Assembly: GCF_009936275.1 (NCBI RefSeq)
Contig: NZ_AP019797.1
Coordinates: 2,773,890 to 2,837,889 of the forward strand
DNA from: Rhodothermus marinus
GTDB lineage: Bacteria; Bacteroidota; Rhodothermia; Rhodothermales; Rhodothermaceae
Direction: 5' to 3'
Length of the DNA stretch: 64,000 bases
The translations under genes were made by a program, and so were the position numbers. Below are positions 38,151 through 48,045 of this stretch, piece after piece (positions within the stretch are counted from its first letter, which is position 1; each line of letters begins with the position of its first letter). Below the pieces are notes generated by a model, which was not told the DNA's origin, did not search any database, and worked only from the letters and a program-made list of their open reading frames with translations.

Positions 38151-39170
38151 GTGATCACGCAGGCTCGCGTCATTCTCGGCATCGAAACGTCGTGCGACGA
38201 CACGGCCGCGGCCGTGGTCGTCAAGGGTAAGCTGCGCTCGAACGTGGTTGCTTCCCAGCAGCGCACGCACCTGCGCTACGGCGGCGTAGTGCCCGAACTG
38301 GCCTCGCGTGACCACCAGCGACGCATCGTTCCGGTCGTGCGCCAGGCGCTGCAGGAAGCCGGCCTGACGCCCCGCGACCTGGACGCCATCGCCGTCACCT
38401 ATGGCCCGGGACTGGTCGGCTCGCTGCTGGTGGGCCTGAGCTTTGCCAAAGCCTTTGCGCTGGGACTGGGGCGTCCGCTCATCGGGGTCAACCACCTGGA
38501 AGGCCACATCTACTCGGTCTTCATCGAGCCGCCTTCGCCGCCGTTTCCCTACCTGTGCCTGATCGTCTCCGGCGGGCACACCCAGCTCATGCGCGTCGAT
38601 GAAGGCTTCCGCCACACCCTGCTGGGACGCACGCGCGACGACGCGGCCGGCGAGGCCTTCGACAAGGTCGCCCGCCTGCTGGGACTGGGCTATCCGGGTG
38701 GACCGGAAATCGACCGGTTGGCCCGCCAGGGCGATCCGAACTTTGTGGCCTTCCCACGCCCGCGCCTGGAAGGCTACGACTTCTCGTTCAGTGGTCTGAA
38801 AACGGCCGTGCGCTACTACCTCGATCAGTTCCCGGAGGCCGAGCGGGCCCGTCTGCTCGCGCAGCATCGCGCCGATCTCTGCGCCGCGTTTCAGCAGGCC
38901 GTTGTCGATGTATTGATCGACGCCCTGCGGCGGGCCATTCAGGATACCGGTCTCCGGCACGTGGCCATCGTGGGCGGCGTCTCGGCCAACTCGGCGTTGC
39001 GTGCTGCCGCCCAGGCGCTGGCCGAGGAGCTGGACGTCCGGTTGTATATTCCACCGCTGGCCTACTGCATGGACAACGCGGCCATGATCGCCATCACCGG
39101 TTACTTCAAGGCATGCGCCGGGCTCGAAAGCCCGCTGACGCTGGCGGCCGTCCCGGCGCTGACCGTCTGA
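38151..39170 (+). CDS. tsaD: tRNA N6-adenosine threonylcarbamoyltransferase TsaD
   Basis: 339 aa from GTG. VILGIETSCDDTAAAVVV starts the fold; HLEGHIYSVF holds the metal-binding His pair, and IVSGGHTQLMRV and GVSANSALRAAA complete the ASKHA core. TsaD performs the final transfer in t6A synthesis with TsaB (24828), TsaE and TsaC. The frame is open upstream to 37992, but conserved TsaD starts a few residues before ILGIETS, so the GTG at 38151 is chosen. chorismate mutase and mltG follow. Confidence 0.95.
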   Translation: MITQARVILGIETSCDDTAAAVVVKGKLRSNVVASQQRTHLRYGGVVPELASRDHQRRIVPVVRQALQEAGLTPRDLDAIAVTYGPGLVGSLLVGLSFAKAFALGLGRPLIGVNHLEGHIYSVFIEPPSPPFPYLCLIVSGGHTQLMRVDEGFRHTLLGRTRDDAAGEAFDKVARLLGLGYPGGPEIDRLARQGDPNFVAFPRPRLEGYDFSFSGLKTAVRYYLDQFPEAERARLLAQHRADLCAAFQQAVVDVLIDALRRAIQDTGLRHVAIVGGVSANSALRAAAQALAEELDVRLYIPPLAYCMDNAAMIAITGYFKACAGLESPLTLAAVPALTV

Positions 39171-39193
39171 AACCTGGTTTCTTTCGATCGCCT

Positions 39194-39559
39194 ATGTCGC
39201 TCGAACAGCTCCACAGCGCCATCGACCACGCCCAGAACCACCGTCCGGAGCTGCCGGAGTCGCCCACCGAGGCGGACATGATCCCCTGGCGTCGTCGCAT
39301 CGACGAGATCGACCGGGCGATCCTACGCCTGCTCAACGAACGCGCCCGCTGCGCCAACATCATCGGCTACATCAAGAAGAAGCTGGGCCTGCCCGTCTAC
39401 GTGCCCGAGCGCGAAGAGGAGGTGCTGCGCAACGTGCTGGCGGCCAACGAAGGGCCGCTCTCCAACGAAGCCGTCCGCCGTCTGTTCGAGCGCGTGATCG
39501 ACGAAACGCGCGCGCTGGAACGCCAGAAATACCAGGATCTCCCCCCGGAAGCTGAATGA
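39194..39559 (+). CDS. Chorismate mutase (AroQ class)
   Basis: 121 aa. WRRRIDEIDRAILRLLNERA, then IGYIKKKLGLPVYVPERE and VRRLFERVIDETRALE match the three-helix AroQ chorismate mutase fold, with Arg, Lys and Glu residues of the active site in place. It converts chorismate to prephenate. A 30-aa N-terminal extension precedes the domain. No DAHP synthase or prephenate dehydratase is fused. The stop overlaps the mltG start (ATGA). Confidence 0.9.
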   Translation: MSLEQLHSAIDHAQNHRPELPESPTEADMIPWRRRIDEIDRAILRLLNERARCANIIGYIKKKLGLPVYVPEREEEVLRNVLAANEGPLSNEAVRRLFERVIDETRALERQKYQDLPPEAE

Positions 39560-40599
39560 AGCGCTGGATTGCTGGAGCCGTACTGGTCCTGTTGCTGCTG
39601 GCCGGTGGATTGGTCTGGATCGCGCTGGCGCCCAACACCCCGCCGTTCGAAGGCACGCGCGGCGTGAAGATCCCCCGGGCGGCGAGCTTCGAGCAGGTGG
39701 TGGATTCGCTGCAGGCGGCGGGCATCCTGCGCCATCGCGCCTCGTTCGTCTGGCTGGCCCGCCTGACCGGATGGCACCGCCAGATCAAAGCGGGCTACTA
39801 CACGTTCGAGGCCGGCGCGTCCAACTACCACCTACTCAGTGTCCTGCGCCGGGGCCTGCAGACGCCCGTCCGGGTGACCATCCCGCCGGGCTCACGGGCC
39901 GAGGTGGTGGCGGCCGTCGTCTGCCGGACGCTCGCCTGCGTGCCCGACTCCCTGCTGGCCGCGCTGCGCGACAGCAGCCTGGCCGCCGAACTGGGAACCG
40001 ACACGCTGCACCTCTTCGGGCGCCTGCTGCCCGACACCTACTTCTTCTACTGGCTCACCGACCCACGCACGGTGATCCGGCGCGTACATCAGCACTTCCT
40101 CGACTTCTTCACACCCGAACGGCGCGCCCGCGCCGACAGCCTGGGGCTGTCCATCGACGAAGTCGTCACGCTGGCCTCCATCGTCGAATGGGAAGCCGGA
40201 CCGGAAGAGCGTCCCCGCATTGCGGGGGTCTACCTGAACCGCCTGCGCCGGGGCATGCCGCTGCAGGCCGACCCGACCGTACAGTACGCCGTTCTTCAAC
40301 TGGAAGGCCAGAAGCGCCGCCTGCTCTTTGCCGACTACCAGATCGACCATCCCTACAACACGTATCGCTTTCGCGGCCTGCCACCCGGCCCGATCACCAA
40401 TCCTTCCCCCGACGCCATCGACGCCGTGCTGCATGCCGAACGGCACGACTACCTGTACTTCGTGGCCGATGGCGAAGGCGGACACGTCTTCAGCCGCACC
40501 TTCCGGGAGCACGTGCGCGCGGCCAACCGCTACCGCCGCCTCATGGAACAGCGCCGACGCCAGGCCCGCGACACTACCGACGGCGGGGCGGACGGGTAG
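39556..40599 (+). CDS. mltG: Endolytic transglycosylase MltG
   Basis: 347 aa. One N-terminal membrane helix (AGAVLVLLLLAGGLVWIALA) anchors a periplasmic YceG domain. RAASFEQVVDSLQAAGIL and IKAGYYTFEAGAS are LysM-like, then SLGLSIDEVVTLASIVEWEA contains the catalytic Glu (ASIVE.E). MPLQADPTVQYA and PYNTYRFRGLPPGPI complete the signature. It cleaves nascent glycan strands to terminate peptidoglycan polymerisation. The 3' end overlaps the converging outer-membrane protein gene by 26 bases. Confidence 0.94.
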   Translation: MKRWIAGAVLVLLLLAGGLVWIALAPNTPPFEGTRGVKIPRAASFEQVVDSLQAAGILRHRASFVWLARLTGWHRQIKAGYYTFEAGASNYHLLSVLRRGLQTPVRVTIPPGSRAEVVAAVVCRTLACVPDSLLAALRDSSLAAELGTDTLHLFGRLLPDTYFFYWLTDPRTVIRRVHQHFLDFFTPERRARADSLGLSIDEVVTLASIVEWEAGPEERPRIAGVYLNRLRRGMPLQADPTVQYAVLQLEGQKRRLLFADYQIDHPYNTYRFRGLPPGPITNPSPDAIDAVLHAERHDYLYFVADGEGGHVFSRTFREHVRAANRYRRLMEQRRRQARDTTDGGADG

Positions 40600-42172
40600 C
40601 CCGGGCACGCGGCGGCTGGAACGTGTAGGTCAGTCCGATCACGAATCGATTCCGCCGCACCTCTTCGCGCACATAGGGCGGCCGCTCCACGTCGCCGTAG
40701 GGCTGATAGTAGTCGTCGAACTGCTCCTGCGCCCAGCCGATGTTCAGCCGAAACGACTCGGCCAGTTGAATGGAAACGCCCAGCGAACCGAAAACGCGTC
40801 GGCGATCGGCCTCCGCCTCCCGGATTTCCGATTTATGGGGATCCGGAAAAACGGCCACACCACCGTAGAGCGTGGTACCGCCCATCTGGTAGGCCAGTCC
40901 CAGCCGGGTATTGACCACCGGCTCCATCGTGTCCCGCACCTGGCGGTTCAGGTCCTGGATGAAGCTGCGGTTGGTGGACGCATCGAAGCGCATCTGCGAC
41001 CAGTCGACCAGCTCCAGGTCCAGTCCCACGTGGAGTTGCCGGGTCTGGTAGGCAACGCCCGCCCTAAGCCGCCAGGGCGTGCGGATTTCGTAGTCGAATG
41101 AGCCCGTGCCGGCATCGCCGGGCTGGCCGCCATACCGAAGCGAGCCGCCTTCGTCGAAGAAGGTCTCCAGTTCGGTACCGTAGTCTTCCTGCACGGAGAA
41201 AAAGACCGGCGTTTCCACGCCGACACCCAGCCGCCAGCTCGGCGAGAGCCGCGCCGACAGCCCTGCCCGCACGCTGAAGCCCTGCAGGTCCGACTCGAAA
41301 TAATCCTGCGCAAGCAGGTAGTCAAATCCGTACAGAAATCCCCCTTCGACCGCTACGGCATACAGGTCCGGCGTGTTCTCGTTGCGGAAATCGTCCTCCT
41401 CGTACTGGCGCTCGAAGCGATAGGAGCCGGTGACGATCCCGACCGAAAGCCCCAGAAACAGGTCGGGGGCTGCTTCGATGGCTCCGCCGAAGCTCAGCTC
41501 ATGCAACCCGCCCTCTTCGGTCACTTCGCCGGTCTGCCGAATGGTGGTTCCGGGCGCCACGGCCTGATAGAATGGATAGCGTCCGGCTTCATATTCCGAA
41601 GGCAGAAATTCGATCGCCCCGGCCTGATAGGCGATGAAGGGAATGTCGCTGTTGAACTGAAGCGCGCCGTCCGAAGTCACCGTGTATTCGTCCGGATACG
41701 GAAGGTAGGAGTCGGTGATCGAGTTGGCGTCGTTGTCGCCCTGGAAGTAGAGGCGGCGGGTGAAGTCGGCCACGCGGGCGTAGGCCATACCCAGTACGAG
41801 CGACCCGCGCACGGTGGGCACCTTGTAGACGGCCACCAGGTGATCCAGGTTGGTGGCGCGTAGCTCGCTTTCCCAGTCGAAGCGATTGCCGGGCACATGG
41901 TAGGTGGCCGCATCACGGGCATTCAGCCAGGTCAATCCGCCGGACACTTCCGAGGCCCGGTAGTAGCCCAGCCCGGCCGGATTGCTGAACAGCGCGCCAT
42001 AGTCGGCCAGTCCGGCCGCGCTGGCGCCGCTCATGGCCGTCAGGCGTGCACCGACGCCCGGGAGTCGCTGCGAAAAACGCCAGGCGTCATCCACGGTCTG
42101 CGCATGGGCCTGCATTACCAGCAGCATCAGCAGGCAGAGTCCACTCGAAAGGGATCGAACGGCGTACTTCAT
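40574..42172 (-). CDS. Outer-membrane beta-barrel protein (OmpP1/FadL-like)
   Basis: 532 aa. The signal peptide (MKYAVRSLSSGLCLLMLLVM, then QAHAQ) precedes GVGARLTAMSGASAAGLADY and ALFSNPAGLGYYRASEVSGG, the N-terminal hatch motif of the FadL/OmpP1 and related PorV-like families. Alternating strands run to the end (RFVIGLTYTFQPP). FadL proteins pass hydrophobic compounds; T9SS PorV/LptO relatives share this fold, which is worth noting given sprA. Substrate unknown. The first ATG of the frame is 9 nt upstream (42181). Confidence 0.8.
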   Translation of the reverse strand: MKYAVRSLSSGLCLLMLLVMQAHAQTVDDAWRFSQRLPGVGARLTAMSGASAAGLADYGALFSNPAGLGYYRASEVSGGLTWLNARDAATYHVPGNRFDWESELRATNLDHLVAVYKVPTVRGSLVLGMAYARVADFTRRLYFQGDNDANSITDSYLPYPDEYTVTSDGALQFNSDIPFIAYQAGAIEFLPSEYEAGRYPFYQAVAPGTTIRQTGEVTEEGGLHELSFGGAIEAAPDLFLGLSVGIVTGSYRFERQYEEDDFRNENTPDLYAVAVEGGFLYGFDYLLAQDYFESDLQGFSVRAGLSARLSPSWRLGVGVETPVFFSVQEDYGTELETFFDEGGSLRYGGQPGDAGTGSFDYEIRTPWRLRAGVAYQTRQLHVGLDLELVDWSQMRFDASTNRSFIQDLNRQVRDTMEPVVNTRLGLAYQMGGTTLYGGVAVFPDPHKSEIREAEADRRRVFGSLGVSIQLAESFRLNIGWAQEQFDDYYQPYGDVERPPYVREEVRRNRFVIGLTYTFQPPRARATRPPRRR

Positions 42173-42299
42173 GGTCCGCATTCATGCCTGGTGAAAGAGG
42201 TTACCCGATCGGCTGCGCCGCCTCCATGCGAAAGCCCGCGCCGGTCGGCCCTGACGCGGGCTCGGTTGCGAGAAGCCTTCCGCCATACGATTCAGGCGA

Positions 42300-43703
42300 T
42301 CAGTGGCCGCCCCTGGAACTACCGCGTCCACCGCTGCTCCGGGCCGGCGCCCGGCTGCCGCTCGATGGACGGCTTCCGGAGGAACGGACGGCCGGAGCCG
42401 GACGCGGCGCCGGTGCCGACTGCACCCGCGGCGCAGGAGCACTGGAACGCGGCGGCGTGGTCTGCATCTGCGGCGCAGGCGGCGTCGCACGCACCGTCGT
42501 CCGGGAGCGTTCCGGCGCCGAGGTCCGCACCTGCGGCGGAGGGGGCGTCGGGCGAATCACCGTCGACGAACGCTCCGGTGCCGAGGTCTGGATGGCCGGC
42601 GCCCGGTAGGTGCGCCCCGCTTCCGGGCGGTACTGCAGCTCCTGTCGGTCGTCGTTGCCCCCACGCGGCCGCGTGCGCGTCGTGGAACGGGCGGGCTGGT
42701 CGCCCGAACGCGTGGCCGGGGCCCGCTCCGTCCGCGGCGTCGTGCCCTGCGTACTCGGCTGGCGCGTCACCGTGGGCCGCTGCGATTCAGGCCGCACCGC
42801 CGCACCGCGATCGCCGGAACGCGACGCTTCGCGCGTCACGGTCGAACGACTCCGCTCACCGGAGCGCGTTGCCTCGCGCGTCACAGTCGAGCGCCCGGTC
42901 GTCGTACGAGGCCGCTCGGAGCTGCGCACCTGCGTGTCGCGCGTGCGCGTTACCGTGCGGGCACGCGTCTGCGTTGCCTCCTGCGTGGTACGCCGCTCCA
43001 CACCGGTCGACGAACTGCGCGGCGTCACCGCCGTGCTCCGCGTGGTGCGGACGACCGACCGCGTGCGCATGTCGTCGCGCTCGTAGCCGCTCCGCCCCAC
43101 GGTGCGCGGGCTGCGACCGATCCAGGCGCTACGCCCCAGCGACGAACCCCGCGGCGCATAATTCCAGACGACGCGTCCCCGATAGGGCGCATAGAAATGG
43201 TAGTGATAGCCCGGGGCGTACGCCCACCAGTAGTAAGGGCTGTAGTAGTAATAGCCGAATCCGTAGAACCAGTAATGGCCGTGGTAAACCGGCGGCCAGT
43301 AGAAGAACGGATCGCCGAAGTAGAAGCTCAGCCGGAAGCGAAACGACGGTCCGTAGTAGAAGGGGTCACAGTAGAACGGATCGTAGTAAAACGGATCGAA
43401 GCAGTCGTAGTAGAAGAACGGATCGCCGTAGAAGCGGGCAAAATAGCGGCGGTAGTAATACGGCGAACGGTCGTAGTAGTAGTACTCCTTGATGACCGTG
43501 CTGTCGTCGTCGTAGCGTTCGACGATGACCCGATCCGGCTGCCGTTCGTAGGCTTCTTCTTCCTCGTAATAGACCCGCTCGGTGGCCGCCAGCTGCGTGT
43601 AGCAGCCCGTCAGTCCCAGCAGAAGCAGGCCGGCCAGCAGCAGGCTCCAGAAACTACCGCGGGCCGGTTCCGTTGTGTGAAGGCGTTGCAGCAGGCGGTT
43701 CAT
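42300..43703 (-). CDS. Tyr/Phe-rich lipoprotein with Arg/Ser/Thr repeat tail
   Basis: 467 aa. An N-terminal membrane stretch ends in LLLLGLTGC, a lipobox, so the protein should be lipidated. Residues about 75-185 are extremely rich in Tyr, Phe, Trp and Pro (FYYDPFYCDPFYYGPS, YYYYSPYYWWAYAPGYHYH). Residues about 210-467 are low-complexity Arg, Ser, Thr, Pro with repeats: RSTVTREATRSGERS then RSTVTREASRSGDRG, and TSAPERSSTVIRPTPPPP then TSAPERSRTTVRATPPAP. I recognise no family. The composition suggests an exposed structural or adhesive layer protein. GCC-ATG start, 126 nt upstream of a converging arrangement with none of its neighbours. Confidence 0.72.
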   Translation of the reverse strand: MNRLLQRLHTTEPARGSFWSLLLAGLLLLGLTGCYTQLAATERVYYEEEEAYERQPDRVIVERYDDDSTVIKEYYYYDRSPYYYRRYFARFYGDPFFYYDCFDPFYYDPFYCDPFYYGPSFRFRLSFYFGDPFFYWPPVYHGHYWFYGFGYYYYSPYYWWAYAPGYHYHFYAPYRGRVVWNYAPRGSSLGRSAWIGRSPRTVGRSGYERDDMRTRSVVRTTRSTAVTPRSSSTGVERRTTQEATQTRARTVTRTRDTQVRSSERPRTTTGRSTVTREATRSGERSRSTVTREASRSGDRGAAVRPESQRPTVTRQPSTQGTTPRTERAPATRSGDQPARSTTRTRPRGGNDDRQELQYRPEAGRTYRAPAIQTSAPERSSTVIRPTPPPPQVRTSAPERSRTTVRATPPAPQMQTTPPRSSAPAPRVQSAPAPRPAPAVRSSGSRPSSGSRAPARSSGGRGSSRGGH

Positions 43704-43774
43704 GGCTCGGGCCCGGTCTGGTTAACGGGGTGTTCACGGTGTTAACGTCGGGGCATTGCAAAAGGTTTGGCGGC

Positions 43775-43803
43775 TTGCCTGCAAGCACCCGCGCCCCTAT
43801 ATT
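43775..43803 (+). promoter_or_regulatory. possible promoter of proS
   Basis: TTGCCT, 17 bases, TATATT. The -10 matches TATAAT at five of six positions, and the leader to the proS ATG would be about 120 nt. The 226-base interval holds nothing else clear. Confidence 0.4.
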
Positions 43804-43929
43804 CGCGGACGCTTTCCTGATAAAAAAAGAACCAAATTGCAGGCCGAAATCGACTTTTGCGGCGCTTGAAGCGTTAGAGAGCCGCCGACGGTTTGTCGTG
43901 TCCTGTTTTGCTTTCAACCGCTGTACAGT

Positions 43930-45420
43930 ATGGCTGACGTCATCACACCGCGCTCGGTCGACTACGCCCAGTGGTACGTCGATGTCGTGCGGGCGGCCAA
44001 GCTGGCCGACTACTCGCCCGTGCGGGGCTGCATGATCATCCTTCCCAACGGCTATGCGCTCTGGGAGAACATGCGGGCCGTACTCGACCGCATGTTCAAA
44101 GAAACCGGCCACGAAAACGCCTATTTCCCGCTGTTCATCCCGCAATCGTTTCTGGCGAAAGAGGCCGAGCACGTCGAAGGCTTCGCCAAGGAGTGCGCCG
44201 TGGTGACGCACTCCCGGCTGAAGATCGACGAACAGGGTCAGCTCATTCCCGATCCGGAATCGAAGCTCGAAGAAAACCTGATCGTCCGTCCCACCAGCGA
44301 GACGATCATCTGGGACGCGTTCAGCCGCTGGATTCAGTCGTGGCGCGACCTGCCCATCCTGATCAACCAGTGGGCGAACGTGGTGCGCTGGGAAATGCGC
44401 ACGCGGCTGTTCCTGCGCACCATGGAATTCCTCTGGCAGGAAGGTCACACGGCCCACGCCACCCGGGAGGAGGCCATCGAGGAGGCGCTGCGCATTCTGG
44501 ACATCTACACGACGTTCGCCGAAGAGTACATGGCCATGCCGGTCATTCAGGGCGTCAAGACGCCCAGCGAGCGCTTTGCCGGTGCGGTCGATACTTATTG
44601 CATCGAGGCGCTCATGCAGGACGGCCGGGCGCTGCAGGCCGGCACCAGCCACTTCCTGGGCCAGAACTTCGCAAAAGCGTTCGACTGCAAGTTTCAGAAC
44701 AAAAACAACGAACTCGAATACGTCTGGGCCACCTCGTGGGGCGTTTCGACGCGCCTGATCGGGGCGCTGGTCATGACGCATTCGGACGATCAGGGGCTGG
44801 TCCTGCCGCCGCGTCTGGCGCCCACCCAGGTGGTGATCATCCCCATCTTCCGCAACGACGTTGAAAAGTCGGCCGTACTGGAGCAGGCCGGGCGCATCGA
44901 GCGCGAGCTGAAAGATGCCGGCTTCACGGTCAAGCTCGACGCACGCGAGACGCACCGGCCCGGCTGGAAGTTCAACGAATACGAGGTGCAGGGCGTCCCG
45001 GTGCGCGTGGCCATCGGTCCCCGCGACGTCGAGCAGGGCACGGTCGAACTGGCCCGCCGCGACACACGCACCAAGGAGACGGTGCCACAGGAGGGCCTGG
45101 CCGAGCGCGTGCGCACGCTGCTCGAAGACATCCAGCAGAACCTGCTGGCGCGGGCCCGCGCCTTCCGCGACGAGATGACCACGCGCGTCGACACCTACGA
45201 GGAATTCAAGGAGGTGCTGGAAGAAAAGGGCGGCTTCATCCTGGCCCACTGGGACGGCACGCCGGAAACCGAAGCGCGCATCAAGGAAGAAACCAGGGCG
45301 ACCATTCGCTGCATCCCGCTCGATCGCGATGCCGAAGCGCTCGGCACGCGCGAGGAAGGCCGCGACATGCTGACCGGCAAGCCGTCCAAACAGCGCGTGG
45401 TTTTTGCCAAGGCCTATTGA
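43930..45420 (+). CDS. proS: Prolyl-tRNA synthetase, archaeal/eukaryal type
   Basis: 496 aa. Class II motif 1 is within [16 protein letters not shown], motif 2 is [20 protein letters not shown], and motif 3 is [16 protein letters not shown]-like [37 protein letters not shown] binds proline and ATP. It lacks the bacterial-type editing insertion and carries the C-terminal Zn-domain-like extension (CIPLDRD, ending [10 protein letters not shown]), so it is ProRS type 3, as found in Bacteroidota and thermophiles. The ATG at 43930 follows a leader of about 120 nt. Confidence 0.96.
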   Translation: MADVITPRSVDYAQWYVDVVRAAKLADYSPVRGCMIILPNGYALWENMRAVLDRMFKETGHENAYFPLFIPQSFLAKEAEHVEGFAKECAVVTHSRLKIDEQGQLIPDPESKLEENLIVRPTSETIIWDAFSRWIQSWRDLPILINQWANVVRWEMRTRLFLRTMEFLWQEGHTAHATREEAIEEALRILDIYTTFAEEYMAMPVIQGVKTPSERFAGAVDTYCIEALMQDGRALQAGTSHFLGQNFAKAFDCKFQNKNNELEYVWATSWGVSTRLIGALVMTHSDDQGLVLPPRLAPTQVVIIPIFRNDVEKSAVLEQAGRIERELKDAGFTVKLDARETHRPGWKFNEYEVQGVPVRVAIGPRDVEQGTVELARRDTRTKETVPQEGLAERVRTLLEDIQQNLLARARAFRDEMTTRVDTYEEFKEVLEEKGGFILAHWDGTPETEARIKEETRATIRCIPLDRDAEALGTREEGRDMLTGKPSKQRVVFAKAY

Positions 45421-45471
45421 AATCGGGGCTCTGCCGTCGATAACTTCAAGCAAACATAACCATCCGCCACC

Positions 45472-45536
45472 CGCCTGCCTTGATTGCTACGACGATTGCT
45501 GTAACTGTCACCTGAGATGCCCTGAACGGGCAGGCG
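45472..45536 (+). promoter_or_regulatory. long-range stem in the TonB receptor leader
   Basis: CGCCTGCC (45472-45479) and GGCAGGCG (45529-45536) are perfectly complementary and enclose about 49 nt. The second arm ends 4 nt before the ATG. A nested TGCCC/GGGCA hairpin overlaps it. Pairing could mask the start; this is inference. Confidence 0.35.
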
Positions 45537-45540
45537 TGGT

Positions 45541-47985
45541 ATGGTTCGTCTGTTTGCTTTTCTTCTGGGGCTCATTCCGGCGGCCGCACTGGCGCAGGGC
45601 TGGGGCCGTGTGGCCGGACGTGTCACCGATGCCGAGACGGGCGCGCCGCTGGCCGCCGTGACCGTGCTCGTCGACGGTACCAACTACGGCACAGCCACCG
45701 ACGAAGCCGGCCGCTACCAGCTCCGCCTGCCGGCCGGACGCTACGTGCTCCGCTTTTCGGCCATCGGCTACGCCACGCGGCGCGACTCGGTGACGATCGT
45801 GCGCGACGAGACGACCTGGCTCGACGTGGCCCTGGCCGTCGAAGTCGTCGAACTGGAAGACGTGACCGTCGAGGCGCGGGCCGCCGAGACCGAAGCGGGC
45901 GTCTTTACCATCGATCCGGAAACCGCCCAGCGCATTCCGGCTCCGCTCAGCAGCGGTTTCCGGGCGCTGAAGGTGCTACCCGGCGTCGTCTCCAACAACG
46001 AACTCTCCTACCAGTACTCGGTCCGGGGCGGCGGCTACAACGAAAACCTGGTCTTTATCGACGGCTTCGAGGTGTACCTGCCCTTCCGCGCCCAGAAGGG
46101 CGAGCAGGAAGGGCTGGGCCTGCTGAATCTGGCACTGGCCGAACAGGTGACGCTCTATGCGGGGGGCTTTCCGGCTCGATACGGCGGCAAGCTCTCCTCG
46201 GCGCTGGAAGTGCGCTACCGGCGTCCCTATCAGGAGCCACTGCGCGGCTCGGCCACGCTCTCGCTGCTCGATGCCGGGCTGGCGGCCGGCTCCTCGGCAC
46301 TTGACGGCAAGATCGGCTGGATGCTCGGTGTCCGAAAGGCGCGCGCCCGCCGCTTTTTCAGCACCCAGGAACTCAAGGGCAACTACCAGCCGGATTACAC
46401 CGACCTTCAGGGTACGCTGACCTTCCGCCCCTCCGCCCGCCATACGATCGAGCTGCTCGGCATCGCGGCCCACCACGACTTCCTGCTCGATCCCGGCACA
46501 CGCAAGACCTACTTCGGCACGGTCAGTTTCGACCCGACGAAACCGTCCGATCTGGAATCCATCTGGCTGAGCTACGAAGGTGAGGAACGTGCGGGCTTCC
46601 GGACGTATTTCGGCGGCGCGCGCCTGTCGAGCTGGCTGGGGCCGGGCGTGCGGCTCTCGCACGAAGCCGCCTACTTTGAAACCGTGGAAAGTGAATCCCG
46701 TGACGTCAGCGCCAATGCGGTGCTCTACCAGGTGGACCCCGGCAGCGGCGAGCATGTGCCCGAGGGGGCTGCGCGTCAGCAGGACCTGGCCGACAACCAG
46801 GTGCGCGTGCAGACCTGGACGGCCGCCCAGCGCTGGCAGTTTTACCCGCACCGTCACGCAATCGAGGCGGGCGCTTACGTGCGCCACCTGGTCTTTACCG
46901 ACCGACTCGACGAACTCTCGGCGGCCGTCGGCGCCGATCCGTCCGGCCAGGGGCTGCTGCGCGTGGTGCTCGACAGCCTCAATGCTCGCGCCCGCCTCGG
47001 CACCTGGCAGGCCGGCGGCTACGTGCAGGACGCCATCGAACTTTTACCTGAAAACCGCCTGCTCGTCACGGTGGGCGCCCGCCTGGACTATTTCGACTTC
47101 AACGGCGAGTGGACCGTCTCGCCCCGCCTGTCGGTTCGCTACAGAGCCTCCGACGTACTCACGCTCACCGGCGCCTGGGGCATCTACTACCAGCCGCCCT
47201 CCTACCAGGAGCTGCGCGGCCAGCCCAACCCGGAGCAGCCCCTGCGCGACCAGCTCAACCGCAACCTGAAGGCCCAGCGGGCGCACCTCGTGGTGGCCGG
47301 CGCCGAGTACTTTCTGCCTCGCAAGCGGCTCTACCTTCGCGCCGAAGCCTACTGGAAGGACCTGGACCGCCTGATCTCCTACGAAGTCGAAAACGTACAC
47401 CTGGAGTACAGCGGCTTCAACGACAGCTACGGCTACGCCTACGGGCTCGATCTGCAGGTGCGCGGCGAGTTTGTGCCCGGCGTCGAAAGCTGGGTGAACT
47501 ACGGTTTCCTCGTCACGCGCGAGCACTTCCTGCCGGCCTACGAGAACGACTACAACCGGGGCTGGCGGCCGCGCCCCACCGACCAGCGACATACGCTGTC
47601 GCTGTTCGTGCAGGACTATGTGCCGGGCGATCCGACCTGGAAGCTGCACCTGCGCATTCTGTTCGGAAGCGGCCTGCCCTACACGCCCCCGGTACCCGGC
47701 CGCCGCGTGGGCACCTACGTGGCTCAGGTGCCCGGCCCCCGCATGTCGGCCCGCTACCCGGAATACCGGCGCGTAGACATGGGCGCCACCAAAGAACTGG
47801 AGCTGACCCGCCTGCCCGACGGAAGGCCGGTCTATCTGGAGCTGAGCGGCGAACTGCTCAACGTGTTCGACATGACGAACACGGTCGATTACACCTGGAT
47901 TCCCGGCCAGAACGGCATCTGGAAACGCATTCCCACCCGCCTCACGCCCCGCACGTTCAACCTCCGCCTCCGCGTCCGTTTCTGA
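45541..47985 (+). CDS. TonB-dependent receptor with CarboxypepD_reg domain
   Basis: 814 aa. A signal peptide (VRLFAFLLGLIPAAALAQ) is followed by a carboxypeptidase-regulatory-like domain (about 22-105; GRVTDAETGAPLAAVTVLVD and RYVLRFSAIGYATR), a plug (YSVRGGGYNENLVFIDGFEV, PARYGGKLSSALEVRY) and a barrel of about 600 aa ending FNLRLRVRF. It imports a ligand across the outer membrane using TonB energy. The ligand is unknown. No SusD partner follows, so it is not a classical Sus pair. The neighbouring proS is unrelated. Confidence 0.92.
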   Translation: MVRLFAFLLGLIPAAALAQGWGRVAGRVTDAETGAPLAAVTVLVDGTNYGTATDEAGRYQLRLPAGRYVLRFSAIGYATRRDSVTIVRDETTWLDVALAVEVVELEDVTVEARAAETEAGVFTIDPETAQRIPAPLSSGFRALKVLPGVVSNNELSYQYSVRGGGYNENLVFIDGFEVYLPFRAQKGEQEGLGLLNLALAEQVTLYAGGFPARYGGKLSSALEVRYRRPYQEPLRGSATLSLLDAGLAAGSSALDGKIGWMLGVRKARARRFFSTQELKGNYQPDYTDLQGTLTFRPSARHTIELLGIAAHHDFLLDPGTRKTYFGTVSFDPTKPSDLESIWLSYEGEERAGFRTYFGGARLSSWLGPGVRLSHEAAYFETVESESRDVSANAVLYQVDPGSGEHVPEGAARQQDLADNQVRVQTWTAAQRWQFYPHRHAIEAGAYVRHLVFTDRLDELSAAVGADPSGQGLLRVVLDSLNARARLGTWQAGGYVQDAIELLPENRLLVTVGARLDYFDFNGEWTVSPRLSVRYRASDVLTLTGAWGIYYQPPSYQELRGQPNPEQPLRDQLNRNLKAQRAHLVVAGAEYFLPRKRLYLRAEAYWKDLDRLISYEVENVHLEYSGFNDSYGYAYGLDLQVRGEFVPGVESWVNYGFLVTREHFLPAYENDYNRGWRPRPTDQRHTLSLFVQDYVPGDPTWKLHLRILFGSGLPYTPPVPGRRVGTYVAQVPGPRMSARYPEYRRVDMGATKELELTRLPDGRPVYLELSGELLNVFDMTNTVDYTWIPGQNGIWKRIPTRLTPRTFNLRLRVRF

Positions 47986-48045
47986 CCGCATAGCCGCACC
48001 CCGCGCCTTCGTCATGACCGGAGCAGCCTCAGCCCGGGCGGCGCG

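Noticed and set aside
43765-43785. Possible sigma-54 site before proS
   Set aside because: GG and GC are 10 apart, but the TTGC box reads CTGC and TGGCA reads TGGCG; a TATATT box is the better reading.
43704-43929. T-box leader before proS
   Set aside because: No T-box core sequence or antiterminator, and the family of hosts is not Firmicutes.
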